The translations under genes and the position numbers were made by a program. This document shows positions 1-13,312 of a stretch of 64,000 bases of DNA, in pieces. The DNA is from Dermanyssus gallinae (lineage: Eukaryota; Arthropoda; Arachnida; Mesostigmata; Dermanyssidae). Position 1 is the stretch's first letter; every line of letters begins with the position of its first letter. The stretch spans positions 1-64,000 of the forward strand of contig QVRM01002477.1 of NCBI GenBank assembly GCA_003439945.1, given 5' to 3'. The notes under the pieces are model-generated. The model saw nothing but the letters and a program-made list of their open reading frames with translations. It searched no databases and was not told where the DNA came from.

Positions 1-125
1 TGGCTGGGGGACTGGTTGGTTGGTTGGTTGGAATGAGATTCGTTCGCTTTCCGAAAACGAATCTTCGTTACCCCCCCACCGAAGCCCCCCGAAACAGAAG
101 CAAGTCCCGGCACCAGGCAGCGTGA

Positions 126-160
<35 letters not shown>

Positions 161-561
161 CGTAAACACCCTTATGTCTACACACATGTATGAATTGACA
201 CATACTCACAACAACAACAACAACCACAACAACAACTGTTTTGAACACACCCCTCTCCCTTTGCTTCCCGCCGTATTTGCTCCTCGTGCTGCAAACCCCT
301 TTCCCATCCCAGCCCACGTATTTCAGCGTACGTAGAAATTCAACATTGGCGAACGTCAACGCCGTTGTTGTTGTTGTTGTTGCAGATGCTGCTGCTTGAA
401 GACGAATGTGACTGACTGGATAGCGAGCGACTAGAGAGCGGGAAAAAACTGGTCGAGATGCTCTTCCCACCATTGGGAAAGCAGCCGAGAATCGCGGAAA
501 AATTCAATCCGCGTCAGTCGCGAGTGTGCAGTGAACAATTGCGCCAGAAGCGCTGCAGCAG
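1..561. other. Low-complexity non-coding sequence
   Basis: Contains a (TA)n tract at 135-160, CAA repeats near 211-235 and a GTT array at 364-383. I see no coding exon. Confidence 0.6.
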
Positions 562-682
562 CGACGACAACAACAACGATAGTAACAGCCGCAGGAACAA
601 CAACAACAGCAACCACAGCAACAACAATAACCACAGCAACAACAACAACAACAACAACAACAACAACGACAGCAGCAGCAAC
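562..682 (+). repeat. CAA-type trinucleotide array
   Basis: Nearly continuous AAC/CAA/CAG triplets with small interruptions. Read as protein it gives Asn-, Thr- or Gln-rich shadows in several frames, so it is treated as a microsatellite. It could lie in a 5' leader of a plus-strand transcript. Confidence 0.85.
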
Positions 683-792
683 ACTGGGCGGTAGCAACAG
701 CTGGAGCTTGAAGCAGCAAAAGCCGCCAAGCCGTCATCAGCCTTGTCACACGACGATTGACGGCGGGTTGCATGGCCTAGCCAAAATCAAAT

Positions 793-838
793 ATGGTGGC
801 GACAACGGCGGCGGCGGCCCAATCTCCGCCTCAGTCTC
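793..838 (+). CDS. Possible very short first coding exon, unproven
   Basis: An ATG in a fair context (AAATATGG) opens 15 Ala-rich codons and runs into CTC|GTGAGT, a good donor. The upstream CAA array would then be 5' leader. There is no homology to judge by and no recognised next exon, so this is a weak proposal; chance occurrence in GC-rich DNA is a real alternative. Confidence 0.2.
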
Positions 839-1313
839 GTGAGTGTTTTTCTACAGGTACTCGGCTACTACTGCGGCTATGGCCGCCAGTTGTACATACA
901 GTTGTTCCAGTAACAACTCTTCCCCCTTCGAGCAACACCCTGTTGAAGCAAAGTTGGAGCCCCTGCGCCCAAGCAAACGTTTGATGCATTTGCAAAAGCA
1001 GTGGCTAAGTTAAGCTACGCCTCTACCAGAACCCCTCTCTTTTCCTCCCTTCCTACCTCCCTCCCTCCCAATCTCCCTTTCTCCCTGTCTCTTGCCCCGT
1101 GTCTCTTCAACTCTACTCACTGGCGGCCCTACCTCTCTCCCGTCCCGTTTCTCTCTACTCTCTGCTCTCGTGTCGTTTCCGTTTCGTTGTACACATCGCT
1201 AGTAGTAATCCGTTGCTGGATGGCTGCCCCCCCCCTACTAGTTGGCTGCTGGCATGGCCAACGGGACGACGTATACGCAGATGCGTGGGCAAACGCACGA
1301 TTTGTCTCTATTT

Positions 1314-1374
1314 TCCCCTCTCCTCTCTCTCCCTTTCTCTCTCTGTCTCTCTCTCTGTCTCTGTCTCTCTCTTG
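1314..1374 (+). repeat. CT-rich dinucleotide tract
   Basis: An imperfect (TC)n/(TCTG)n pyrimidine run. The surrounding 1,000-1,600 is C/T-rich and has no recognised exon; the open frames there are composition artefacts. Confidence 0.8.
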
Positions 1375-1614
1375 CATTTTGTCGCATTTTGCCAACTGTT
1401 GTCGCTCAGCAATGGTAGGCGCCGTTGCATACGACGTACGACGCACATCATCCGGCGACGAATGCCCACCTCACACACACCGCATCACAGGCATACGTAC
1501 ATATGGATGTATGTATGTACAACTGCCCTGCCTGCAGGGTGAGTGGCGGCACCGTTTTGCCGGTATGCCTAGCAGATTACACCTGACACAGCTACTGGGG
1601 TGAGTGTGGGGGAC

Positions 1615-1725
1615 GGTGGATGGGTGGGTGGTGGATGGGCGGGTGGTGGATGGGCGGGTGGTAGATGGGCGGGTGGTAGATGGGTGGGTGGTAGATGGGG
1701 GGCGGGCGAGCGGGCGAGCGGGCGT
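1615..1725 (+). repeat. G-rich 15-bp minisatellite with 8-bp tail
   Basis: Five full units and a partial sixth of a 15-bp repeat (GGTGGATGGGCGGGT and variants) start at 1615, 1630, 1645, 1660, 1675 and 1690. They are followed by two to three copies of an 8-bp GCGGGCGA unit. Regularly spaced GGG runs make G-quadruplex formation plausible. Confidence 0.9.
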
Positions 1726-2165
1726 GCGAAAGGCGAAGCTAAGGAGAGGGAGCTACAGCGGGGGACACAGCAATCTCCTCCTGCCCCCCGCCCCCCCTTG
1801 GCGGACACTCTTCAAATTTTCGCACAGCCTTGCACGGGTGCAGCTGCAAGTCAATAGGACGCGCCACCCCCGCCACGGCCACGACTCGGCAGCCACGAGA
1901 CACGCGCGCGACTGATTGAGAACAACGGCACCTCCTGCACCGTCGCTGTGTCGCACGCCACGTATTAGGAGTGGCCAACCAAAAGGGGCCGGATGCAAGG
2001 GGCGCAGCGCGGCGGGGGAAGATGGCGAAGCGGAAAGAACAATATGTCCTCCGATCAGTAGGAGCGGACGTCGCAAGTTCGCATTTTTTTAGGAGGCCTG
2101 GGTTGATCAGCGTCGCGCTATTGGGCATTGCCATTATTGCGAATCACATGTACGCATACTGGCTT

Positions 2166-2168
<3 letters not shown>
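1726..2168. other. GC-rich non-coding stretch
   Basis: GC-rich unique sequence between the minisatellite and the next TA tract. Overlapping open frames on both strands have no recognisable domain. Confidence 0.5.

Positions 2169-2213
<45 letters not shown>
2169..2213. repeat. (TA)n microsatellite
   Basis: Uninterrupted AT dinucleotides, about 22 units. Confidence 0.97.
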
Positions 2214-2214
<1 letters not shown>

Positions 2215-3725
2215 CCTCTATACGAGAATACGTTTCACTTCGCGGATTACTTTCGCCAGCTGCCCAGCTGACTCGCTGAAGGCTTCCCGAACAGGCCAGT
2301 ATACACTCTTTAATTGATCTTGCCTTGCAGCTCGAGCTTCTTCTTACGCGTCCGCTGTGGTCCGCTTCTTGTTCTTACGTTGTAATAAAAGTTGTTTGTC
2401 TATACACAAACTCGCCGCGACACTCTGCTTAAAGCTTCGTTCAATGTGTGCCTTCGTCGAAGTACACACATTTATATTTATAATTAGACACCTGTGAATA
2501 ATCACTTGTGTATTTATATATATTTAGAACTAACGCGTTTTGTCTATGTCCCTCCATAGAGAGAATATGTGCATCGAACTTTGTGTATAGTCGTTGCTAC
2601 AGAACAGGCTCAAACTTGCTAGAGCTTATACGGCGAACGCCATACAAATTGTTGCCTTGCGATTTTAGCACAAAACCAAAAACGATTACGACACTGATGG
2701 TACTGATGACTGCTTTTTATACCATACACTTAGTCAAATTCAAGAACCAAGGGATAAATATCCTAGCCGAGCCATTTATGCATCAAATGAAAATTAAAAA
2801 TGGGTCTCCAAATATATGGAGACAAAAATGTCTATGCACACTTGTCAAAGCATAGTTTATGGTCGCTTTATATATCTTAAACAAAAACTAAGACATATTT
2901 TTGTGGGTATCACATTGTTTTAGTTAAACATTATGAATTTGGAATATATGTACATGGGATGGTAGTCTTTTTTTTTGTTTTTACAAGCTGCACGCGGTAC
3001 ACCCCAGTTTTGCATTTTGCTCTGCTGATTGCATAAATCAGGCTTAATTGCATTACTGCACGCTTCAAAGTTGGTCTTTAGTTCGGAAAAACTCTGCAGG
3101 AAAAGTCTAGGCGTTAAAGCGCAAGATCTTAAACGCCAGTGTTTTCGTTACGCAAAAATTCCAGTCCGGAGACCTCATCCTTAAAAGCTTAATTGTCTCG
3201 TCGGCGTCTGATTGAGGAACCAGAGACCATTCGCTTTGATTCAGTCCAAATTCGGCCGCAAAATTCAGCATCTACCTGGCGCACAATTGGCGCAGTTTAG
3301 CTGCTCCTGGTGATATATCGGCTCAAGCTCTTCCGTTGGCTGAATCTTATCAAAAAACGCTTTCTGAAGATATGCCAGGTTGAGGTGTGCAAATGGCCTA
3401 GTTGTTGGGGCCACATCGCGAACCAATGTTCCCAGACAGTGTTTCGCACTGTCGGCACAGTGGTAATATTTTTAGCCAACACAACAGCGCTCACTCCGTG
3501 GTATTCATGCCACATCACGTACTGATCCTTTCCTGTGAAACTTTTGCACAAGTTTACAGATGGTGTTCTCACAAGGCCGGTTATGTCGATCGTAAATTGC
3601 ATGAAGAGTCTGTTAGCGCATGCTAGCACAAAGTTTGTTTTTGCATGATAAAAATTCATGTTTTGTTCACGGAGAGGGCAGAGTTGAGCGCGAGAAGTTT
3701 TGGAGTAAACTCGCTGGTTATTCGG

Positions 3726-3729
<4 letters not shown>
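2214..3729. other. Intergenic or intronic sequence, no gene recognised
   Basis: Moderately AT-rich unique-looking DNA. The region 3,297-3,660 keeps overlapping frames open on both strands, and one plus-frame has a knuckle-like Cys-His pattern, but no family could be established. Confidence 0.5.
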
Positions 3730-3772
<43 letters not shown>

Positions 3773-3827
3773 CTTATATATATATATATATATATTAATA
3801 TCGTTTATTCATATACCTTTTATGTTC

Positions 3828-3877
<50 letters not shown>

Positions 3878-3930
3878 TCGTTTATTCATATACCTTTTTA
3901 TGTTCGGTTTATATATATATATATATATGA
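3730..3930 (+). repeat. Composite TA repeat with duplicated 40-bp unit
   Basis: Alternating blocks of (TA)n and an about 40-bp unit (TTAATATCGTTTATTCATAT and continuation) that occurs twice, at about 3,795-3,833 and 3,872-3,912. The whole is a higher-order tandem repeat of TA tract plus spacer. Confidence 0.88.
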
Positions 3931-4305
3931 TATATTTCTAGCCGGTCCGTATAATTTCCCTACGCATTTTTGAATTGGCAGCAACTACATACATTTTTAT
4001 ACATAGAGAGCGAGAATATCAGCTAACGATCAGGCAAACGAGACTGGCCGCTGGTACGCTGCGAGCCGCCCCTGCCACCTGAGCGCCCCTGCCGGTCTGG
4101 GCGCCTTGAGACGAGCGTACCCGAGCAAGGTCTTCGCGACGACGCAGCAACATCGACAGAGCAGTGACTCCGCCACTGCATGTGCTGCTACTTGCGTATT
4201 CCTTCTTCTCTATGAAAGGCGTCCGGACGGTTCCGGAGAAGGAGGCAAAAAGTGAAACGGAAAAAAGGTGCGGCACAGCTGCTGAAACGAGAACTCTGTA
4301 TGCGT

Positions 4306-4343
<38 letters not shown>

Positions 4344-7011
4344 TATACTTTATCTATACTGGTAGCACTACTGCCGATCTAGTAGCCCGGCAGTACGTGG
4401 AGTCACACATAATCGCTCGATCAGACACATGGTGCCGGGCGTGTTGTCGCCGTTTTCGAGTATATGTACTCTTGCCAACCGAGCGTTTTGACTGATACGT
4501 GAGTCAACTGGTCGAACAGGAGAAACCAGATGGTCGGTTGTTGTTTAGGCGCCGGCACTTGCCTCCTGTCTCTTGCCGCAAGCGACCGGCAGGCATGTAG
4601 GTTTGTCCATCGTAGGCATCGTGTCTAGAAGCGTCAACGTGTATTGCGTATTTTGACTATTGTTGTTGCTGAAATTGTTGAACGGCTGGCTCGCGCGGTT
4701 GGCTAACGTTAACACGCATCGGCTAACGCGTGACCCTGCCAGTTCATCATTGCTGGGGGTGGCCCGCCGGGGGCACTCGGCTGGAGCGAGTCAACCCGAG
4801 CGAGTGCGCCCCACTGCCTTCGAAGGCAGTCGGAGAGCATCAGGTGACAACAGGTGACAGGTGTCTGCCAGCTTCAGATCTCTCTCTCTCTCTTTGTCTC
4901 CATCTGCCCCGGTTACGCCGACGCGGGCTGTCGATATGCACAAATTCCGTCTACAGTAAGGCTGTTTGCACGCTCGAACGTGCTGCTGCACCGCCACCTG
5001 CGTCCAGTCAACCCGCTTCGTCTATATGTATGAATTCCAATATCTAAATGTACACATGTATATATATATATATATACCTATGTAGGCAAAGCGAGTTGAC
5101 CGGGTGAAGGTGTTGTTAGGAGGCAGAAGCACGTTCGAACGTGCAAACGACCTTACTGGCCGGACTACGTGCATATCGACGACACTGAACGGGGCAGACG
5201 GAGACACCTGATGCTCTTCGAAAGCCACATAGGCTGCGAGGCAATATATATATATATATATATATGTGCGCTCACGTGGGTGTGCCTACCCTAAGAAGGG
5301 CAAACCACATAGAGGAGATGCAAAAAACTTTAACTATCTCGTACGTACCAAATTAAGAAGACAGCTGAGCGACGACGCTTTTATATTCATAGAGAAAAAT
5401 CATAATTAAAAGTTCTAGATTACCAGAAAAAAAACTCCCGAAGATACCGCAAGGTGGCCGATCAAGGTGACCTCACTACACGGTGCGCTCGCTCTCTGAG
5501 GTTGCGCCGATCAGCGCAGCATTGTTCTGTTCGCTGTTTCGTGTTTCACGATATTACATTAATTAATATTACGCATACTTCCACCACTTTCGCAATACTC
5601 AGTCTATCATCAATCAAGCGAAACTCTTAGAGTGACCACTCAACAATAAGATTCATCATCATCATCATGCCGATGTGTATGCATGACATGAGTGTCGGCG
5701 ATGTTAAATTGCCTTCGTGGACAACTGCTTCGAGCTTTGTGCCCAACGAAATCCTATCACACAACAATCGTTCATCTTTCATCCGGTAGGTGTCCAAGCG
5801 TGTCCAATTGCTCAAAATGCAACATCCACTTCACACGCGCGCTTCAGCCGCTGCCCTGTTTCGTTCTGCCAGCCGGTTTCGTTCAGGCGTCTAGCGAAGT
5901 CCAAATGAGCTGTCAAGTGCACACTGCAATAGTGATGTCGGCCAATGGCCACGGCAGCTCGTAGCTCGTAGTTGGGACCGGGGACAGGCCACCCGGTGTG
6001 TTGTCTCGTCCCGCGTCACCTGCGTGCGACCCTTGCGTGAGTGCCTGCCTGTCACGCACGGGCAGGCACGTGGGACACGTTGTATACGACGTAAACGGCT
6101 GAGAATGAGGTCCAGCCCTCCCATTTATCATCCACCTTAGTTAGCTGGGTAGAGTCGAGCTGCTCGAGAGAGATGCGGTACCCTCGTCTGCTACTGCGCC
6201 AGCAGAAGTGTGAAAGATACATGAGCATCACTTGTTCACAGGTTGGCTACCTACATTCGGTTACACACATTACATCACAGCTACCTGTCTGACCGCCAAG
6301 GATCACAGACTGTGACTATCTGAAGTCGTTCGTTCCCATTCAGCCGAACTGCCAACTGAATGTCCCTCCGCCCCCACCTCATGAGGCTATCTATGTCCAA
6401 CAATTGCTGTTGGTCGTCTGTCACCCCGGGGGGGGGGGGGGTTCAGTCTATCTTTTTGTTCTTGGTCGCTGGGCCATCCGTCCGGCGACCAGAGAACAAC
6501 GACTCCAGCGACAGATTCTCACAGAGTGTTAACTCGCTTGTCAGTCGTTCGCTATGCCCTCGTGCACGATTAGAGGTTGGACAGACCGACGAAAAAAGAG
6601 AACGAACGAAAAAGACACGCTAAGGATGATTAAACTTTCTCTCAGCCATTGACGTTGTCATAAACTCTGGTTAGCCTCCGGTTCATCGAATGCCGGGTGC
6701 CCAGGTCGTCAGTAGCAGCAACCGCAGCAGAGATTTTTATGTTTTGCATTTTTCACATCCTTCTTCCCCTCTCAAAGACAGTTCATTGTCCTATTAAGAC
6801 CATTCCTCTCTGTGGTGGCTAGCGCGCCCGAACGCTCAAGCAGAGCCTTTGGAGGCGTTTATCTATCGAGGGCAGATAAATAAATGGACTTTTGCTAGAT
6901 GAAACCGTATGCAACTGTGCAATTGAGTGTTGTCGCCCATTGAGCATGCTAACAACTGCATCTGTGTTAGTAGGTTCACGTTTAACCAATTTTTGCGATT
7001 GCTTTATCTTC

Positions 7012-7013
<2 letters not shown>
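3931..7013. other. Non-coding sequence with short microsatellites
   Basis: Contains (TA)n at 4,309-4,340, 5,059-5,076 and 5,244-5,265, a CT run at 4,880-4,894, CATCAT near 5,653-5,667 and a poly-G run near 6,427-6,440. No exon or known element was recognised. Confidence 0.55.

Positions 7014-7078
<65 letters not shown>
7014..7078. repeat. (TA)n microsatellite
   Basis: About 32 uninterrupted TA units. Confidence 0.97.
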
Positions 7079-7081
<3 letters not shown>

Positions 7082-7488
7082 AGTTCCACCACCGTTCGGC
7101 ATCTAGAAATCTGCAACGACGACATAGTGCACTTTTTTGCTTACTCGTGATCAAAGAACGCCTTTCCGTACATGTCTGCATGCCTGCCCATAAACATGCA
7201 GTTCAATCTCCCCGAGAAAGGTCTATTTGTGACTCGATTTGCTGGCCAAGACGGCGTGAACTTTTGCAAACGGGTAGCACTGTACAGCGTAGCTGCGTAG
7301 TGAACGCTTAAAAGGGCGATCAATTACCTTGACCATTGGGTCGTCTTGTCTTGACAAGTTACACATGCAATCGCTATATCGGTCGCCATAGTACGCTATT
7401 AGTGTAGCTGATTCAACTATTAAATATAATGTTTTTTTCTGTAGTAGAAGGAATCCAGAAGGAATTGCAAGGCGGAAAGCAAATTTTG

Positions 7489-7539
<51 letters not shown>

Positions 7540-9900
7540 AACGGAATACATTTCGAAATATCCAAAATTACAGCAGCTACAGAAGCGAAGAATACGTCGT
7601 ACATGCGCTTTAATGCCTCCAGCACGAAGCCTATAGCGTGGAGCTGCCATTTGACCATACGGGCTTTGCCACGGTCGTCCGGCTTTTGATGAATTGAAGG
7701 GGCACATTTGCATAAACAGTAGTGTGTAGTTAGAGAATGATCCTGAAAGACCGGCCGACAGGGCTTACGGGCAGGGCTCGCCTCCCCTGCCTGTGAAAGT
7801 GTTAAGGTGGATTGTTTCTGTGCTTCGTGGCCGGGAGCCTAGCTTGAGATATGCGTGATCGCATTAAGCATTAAGCTGCAACCGACAACGACGAGTGCTT
7901 AATATAATTTGTGCAAAGCGACAAACGGAAGACGAATAGAAAGAGGCACGTTGGTTCTTAATTTAAAGGTGGTGCGTGCGGCCAACGTGCATAACAGTTA
8001 GTGACGACTTGCTGCACTGCACGTTTCTAATGTCTAATAGTCTCCCTCCAGCACACACCATTCAGCAACAGTAACAACATCGACAACAACAACAGGAAAA
8101 GCAGAACAACAAGAATTGCTAAGACGAGACGGCGCGAGTAACAGGCAGGCAATAGAAATGTCAGTAACAAGGACAATGAGAATTGCAACGACAACACCAA
8201 CAAAGTGTTGCTGAAGTGTTAAGTATCTAACTCCTTCCTCCGCTCTAGCAGAAGTTAGATTGTCCTTATCCTGGATACGCTTGGATGGTAATTGGGGCCC
8301 GTTACAGTAACGTAGTAGTAGTAGTAGTAGTAGAAATTTCTTTGTTTGTTCTAGCATCTGCAATGTAATGCTGAAGTCTTTGACCCAGTGGCTAAAAGTG
8401 ATTAGATTCATTTTTAAGCATTTATTCAACAATGAAATGTAATATTGAATTCCATGCTTACAGGGTAATATGAGGAATTTTGTTTTAAAGAATATACTCA
8501 TGGCATAATCAATGGCAAATAACTGCCCGCCACACTATACGCATCCTCCTTAGGCCTCCGGCGAAGCAGCTAGTGAACGAACAACGATTAATTGCCAAAC
8601 AATCGTAAGCCATCGATTAGATGCAGCCATCGACTGAATCGATTTTACCCGTGCCATCGAAGTGTGCCATTGTTGAGGAGAATGGCTCTCATCTTATGGC
8701 TGCGATAGGACGGACTTTTTGGGCCATAAACCATGCATCTCAAGCAGTGAAAAAATCAAACTGAACCTCACAACTGTAAACTGTCGGCTCTACCGTCACG
8801 TGCCTTTGGTGATACACTTGATGTGTCGTGCGATGCGCTGTAGAAGTGACAATGTGACACCGGTGCGTTGTAACGCTGCCGAGCAATCGTTACTTCGGTA
8901 GCGGCCACTACGAAAACGATGCGTAATGTTATTATACTTGAGTAGGCGCATTTGACACGAATGCATTTGAACCTCGCCGCCTCTTATTTCGTTGAATACG
9001 AGCAGCCCGACCTATAAACACAAATAAAATCATCCGCTCTTCTGTCTCTTTGTTTGTGCCCCTCTCGTTTTCCTGCTTTGTTCTTCTTCCGGACACATGA
9101 CACAGATGTTTGTTTGGCCGCATAAACTGTACGACCAACTTGAACGTAAGGGTGGTTGCAGGGTACCAGCATACAACGAATGACAACGCGGTGACATATT
9201 TTCACCGCTGCTGCTGCAAGAGAGAGAGAGAAATGAGAACTTAAAATATACCCTGATCCAATATGCAGCATGATTGGCTCAGCGCTGCGGTGGCCGGGTG
9301 GCCGGGCGGTGTGGAGCGAAGCCGTTTTGCGGATCGCCAATTCTCGAGTTGGCGACGAGCTCGCGGCTATCTACGAGGGCTATAGGGAGGGTGCTTACAA
9401 TAAGGCCCTCATCCCTCTCTCTACGACGCTGCACGGTGGCTGCCCGCTGAGAGGCGACCTGTTCATTGCGGCGACGACGACGACAACGACGATGACGACG
9501 ACGACGAAAACAGCAGAAGCGTTGCCAACTGGACCAGACTACCCCCCACTACGCTAAGCTTGGCTCTGCCCGGAGCTGTTCAGCAGTAGAGGTCCGCGTT
9601 ACACGTCGGTCCGCTGGAGTGCGGTTAACGACAAGGCATAACCTGGCCTGGCCTAGCCTGGGAAGTTCCTAGATCCTACTCGTCGCACAATTGCACAGGA
9701 AGAAGAAGATGAAGAAGGATAAAAAGACATACGCCCCACAAGAATTGAATTCCTTTGAAAAACTGTATTTATTGGAGAGTGAGAGGCAAGCTCGGTTGCT
9801 GAAGCGGTAGCTCAAACACCAGCAGCAGCAGCAAGCTAGAGGTGGCAGGATATCTTGGTGTGTTCGCGCCATCAGACGGCCAAACGGGGACGCAGAAACG
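7079..9900. other. Non-coding sequence, no gene recognised
   Basis: Includes a (TA)n tract passing into (TG)n at 7,494-7,540, a GTA array at 8,311-8,334, a short GA run near 9,216-9,231 and GAC triplets at 9,474-9,510. A 155-codon minus frame at 8,034-8,501 has no domain that I recognise and is not annotated as a gene. Confidence 0.5.
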
Positions 9901-9917
9901 CAGGTCAATCGCTACCA

Positions 9918-10085
9918 TCGTTGTTGTTGTTGTTGTGCTGTTGTTACATTGTTGTTGTGCTGTTGTTACATTGTTGTTGTTGTGCTGTTGTTACTATTGT
10001 TGTTGTTGTTGTTACTGACGCTGCTCTCGTCATCCTCATGATTGTTGATGCTGTCAACGTCGTCATCGTCGTCGTCGTCGTCGTC
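9918..10085 (+). repeat. GTT/GTC trinucleotide array
   Basis: Runs of GTT with a repeated GTTGTTGTGCTGTTGTTACA module (about 9,935-9,995) followed by GTC triplets to 10,085. Low-complexity, non-coding. Confidence 0.9.
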
Positions 10086-10228
10086 ACTGCAGTGAGTCAA
10101 GGAGGACTTTGTGCTCGCGTGCAGCCGCCTGCCGGTTAATTCAACATCCAACGCTCTGCCTACTTAGTTTGGTATCCGTGCTGAGCTGTAGTTGCACAGG
10201 GGCGAGTCCATGCCATGTTGCAGCCCTA

Positions 10229-10322
10229 CTTGTTGTTGTTGTTGTTGTTGTTGTAGGTGGATAGAGAAGATTGAGAGCAAACGAGAGAAGAAGAAAGAGA
10301 GAGAGAGAGAGAGAGACAGAGA
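10229..10322 (+). repeat. GTT array followed by GA tract
   Basis: Eight GTT triplets at about 10,229-10,255, then an imperfect GA dinucleotide run at 10,290-10,322. Confidence 0.88.
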
Positions 10323-11391
10323 GCACCGAAAAGCCGCCACAGCCGGAAACGGTGCACTGGATGCACTTTGGGCCACCCACCGTTCGGGACACATTTGTGA
10401 GCCACTGAGCTTGAAAGCAAATATTTAACGTCGCTGCCGCCCGTGTCGCCGTTGCTCCACACACGGAGTTTTGCCTCGTTGCTTCGCTGGCTGGCGGGCG
10501 GGCGGGTTGTGGGCTCAGCTCACGAAACTTGTTCCCCATTTTGCTGCTCGCTCAGCACTCGCTGTATGTCTCTTCCAGTGCACCGTTCAGTGGAAGAGCT
10601 TCTTCTCAAACGCTCGCTATACAGCCTTCAACAACAGTACGTTACCATGAAATAAAAAAAAACCTACGCCTCTGTAGAGGTGTGTGTGTGTGCGGACGGA
10701 CGTCCAGCAGACAAGTAATGGACTCGGCTTCGTATGCGCGCTGCTGTACAATTTACCAACAACAACAACGAACATAGCGTCAATTCGCGCCGTTGTCAAC
10801 CCGCCGCAAGGAAGGTGGGTCGCTTCGAAAAGTGATTTATTATTAAGACGAAAGCGCCCCCGATATCTTGCGTCGGAGTCGCAGGTTATTGTCTCCACAC
10901 TTGACAAACTTCTCAAATTATATGATATAAATATATATAAATATATATATATATATAGTAGCGGTGTGATCGGGCGACACCCCTGTACATGACTATGACA
11001 TGGGCGTTTAGGTATACATCAGTCATGCGAATCATAAATCCATTTATTCAATCCATATGTGCTTACGTGCGATGTTTCTATGTGTGTAATAGTATAGAAG
11101 GACTACCTGACAAGGTCTAGCCACAGGTTTTACACTACGCCTCGGGAATCGGGCAAAATCGATCAATGGCTCGCTACCATTAACGCACAAATGCATTTTG
11201 GATGCTTCTACGCGTTTCCAGCCACTTAGATTACTTAATTAGAGATTATTTTCTAAGTCATCACTAGCTAAGCGGATCAAACGAAAAATCTTTTCTATCA
11301 AGAAGATGCTGATTCACTAATGCTAAAGATAATCCAATAAATATATAAAATAAAGCTAGCCTTTTACGTTGTCAAGGTGAATGCGCGTAGG

Positions 11392-11394
<3 letters not shown>
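10323..11394. other. Non-coding sequence
   Basis: A short (TA)n at 10,929-10,956 and otherwise unique-looking sequence. I see no exon or recognisable element. Confidence 0.5.
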
Positions 11395-11445
<51 letters not shown>

Positions 11446-11475
11446 TATGCATATATATATATATATACATATATA

Positions 11476-11508
<33 letters not shown>
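11395..11508. repeat. Interrupted (TA)n array with GCATATATAT spacer
   Basis: TA dinucleotides interrupted by two copies of an ACATATATATGC module, giving a higher-order duplication inside the microsatellite. Confidence 0.92.
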
Positions 11509-11510
<2 letters not shown>

Positions 11511-12786
11511 GCATGTTTTTTGTTGTGAAAACAACGTGGAATTGACATATTCAAGCTAGTAGTTAAGAGAGGCATGAAGTCCATGTTGTTTGTTCGTTCG
11601 TTCGGTTAGCTGGTTGTTTATTCAAGCGTCTTCTGCTGTCGGCGTTGTGTGTTTGCGGTTTCATTTTCAATTTACTTGAACTTGTTCGTGCTATCGTATT
11701 TCGGCTCGAAAGTTTCAGCTGACCATTCAGGCCATTCAGTGTGCTGGCCAAGGTCGAATATGATTTTTCTTCTAGCAGCCGCTGAGCCGTGTGCACGCCA
11801 CGCACGAATATATAACAAAAACTAGGAACGAAGAGGAGTACGTGAAACAACCAGTCGCATGCGTGCATACAAACAGGCACACACATGTATACATATATCT
11901 AGATGCGCTGGAGAACAGACACACACGAATTGAGAAGGACAGACAGGCGCACCCGCCGGGTAAACAAAGACAGCATGCTCGCATTGGCTCGCAAACACGG
12001 ACTTTGTCCGTCAACGACCGTTGCCTTTATGTTTCTCGCTGGCGCTGTAGGCATAATCGAACTCACTTGTTCTCGTTGTGTTGGTTGGTAGGAGAAGACG
12101 CAAGCAATATACTATATGGAGCCGCCACTTCATTCCGTCATCTTTCCCGCTCCCCGCTCTACTCACAGCGGGCTCATAGTAAACTTCTTTGAGAAGTTTA
12201 GGCTCCGGCAGAGTAATGTAATAACAGGCCAACAGTGTCGTGCAACCTTTGTTGTTGTTGTTGTTGCTGTTGCTGTTGTTGTGTCCATCAACGTTGTTGT
12301 CAGCGTCCAGTTCCCCTCTCCCCCCACGCCCCCCGGCGCTACTTTTTTTTCTCCCAAAAGCCAGGCAGGAGGACGCTCGTTGCCGCAAGGTTTGCGTCAT
12401 TGCCACGGTATGGTTCGACCTCCTGTGGTGACCTGAGGTTCGGAAGCAAAAGTCAAGAGTCGGGGCTGGCCATCTGCGGTTTCTCTCTCCGGCAGCACGC
12501 GGAACGCCCGGGCATTTAGCAGACTTTCGATCGGCAGCGTCAGCGTGGTGCCGCTTGCCGATTCGACGTTCAACTCGTCATTTTTCAGTCACGCCCGGCA
12601 TCTACACAGTGCCGGCAGTGTACATAAGCAACTAAGGTAATGGCGCCCCTGTTCACTTGTCACAATCACAGTGAAGATGCCGAACACAACTGCCATTATT
12701 ACCACCACCGCTATGCGCCATCACCTTCAACAGCGCTTCAACAGAAGGTGCTGTCTCGGTTGGCACAATTCTTCACAGCTTCAATT
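11509..12786. other. Non-coding sequence with GTT array
   Basis: Holds a GTT/GCT array at 12,249-12,296. Other open frames are short and without domains. Confidence 0.5.
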
Positions 12787-12792
12787 GTTATA

Positions 12793-12846
<54 letters not shown>
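12786..12846. repeat. (TA)n microsatellite
   Basis: TA tract with one G interruption near its left end; a short (TGTA)n follows at 12,917-12,937. Confidence 0.96.
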
Positions 12847-12849
<3 letters not shown>

Positions 12850-13227
12850 TACTGTATTTGCGCATTATCAGAACATCTTTTATGAAACCGGTATATGTTT
12901 CCATTACCACAACAACATGTATGTATGTATGTATGTAAATGCCACTCGCGCTTGTGAGCCGCGACTCATATGGTAAGTGGCCATAATGTTAAAATGATAA
13001 GATGCTGTTTACATCAAAAAAGTTTTACATCGTCAGAGAAATCCTACGCCTCAGACGACGCCGATTGCGAACTCCATTAGCTACCGCGACAGAACCATGT
13101 CACGTTACCGCCTTCCACGACACCGCTGCGCACAGCAGCACCTCTTCTTCGGTCAGTGGGATTTGTGTATGCTTATGCTTTTTAGCAGCCTTGGGTAAAA
13201 AAAAAAAAGCAAAAGTTGCAGATATGC

Positions 13228-13263
13228 CTATATATATATATATATATATATGTGTATATTATA

Positions 13264-13312
<49 letters not shown>

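Noticed and set aside
3310..3525. Retroelement gag zinc knuckle (CWGHIANQC pattern)
   Set aside because: Only a fragmentary Cys-His pattern; no second knuckle, no adjacent polymerase, and several frames are open equally.
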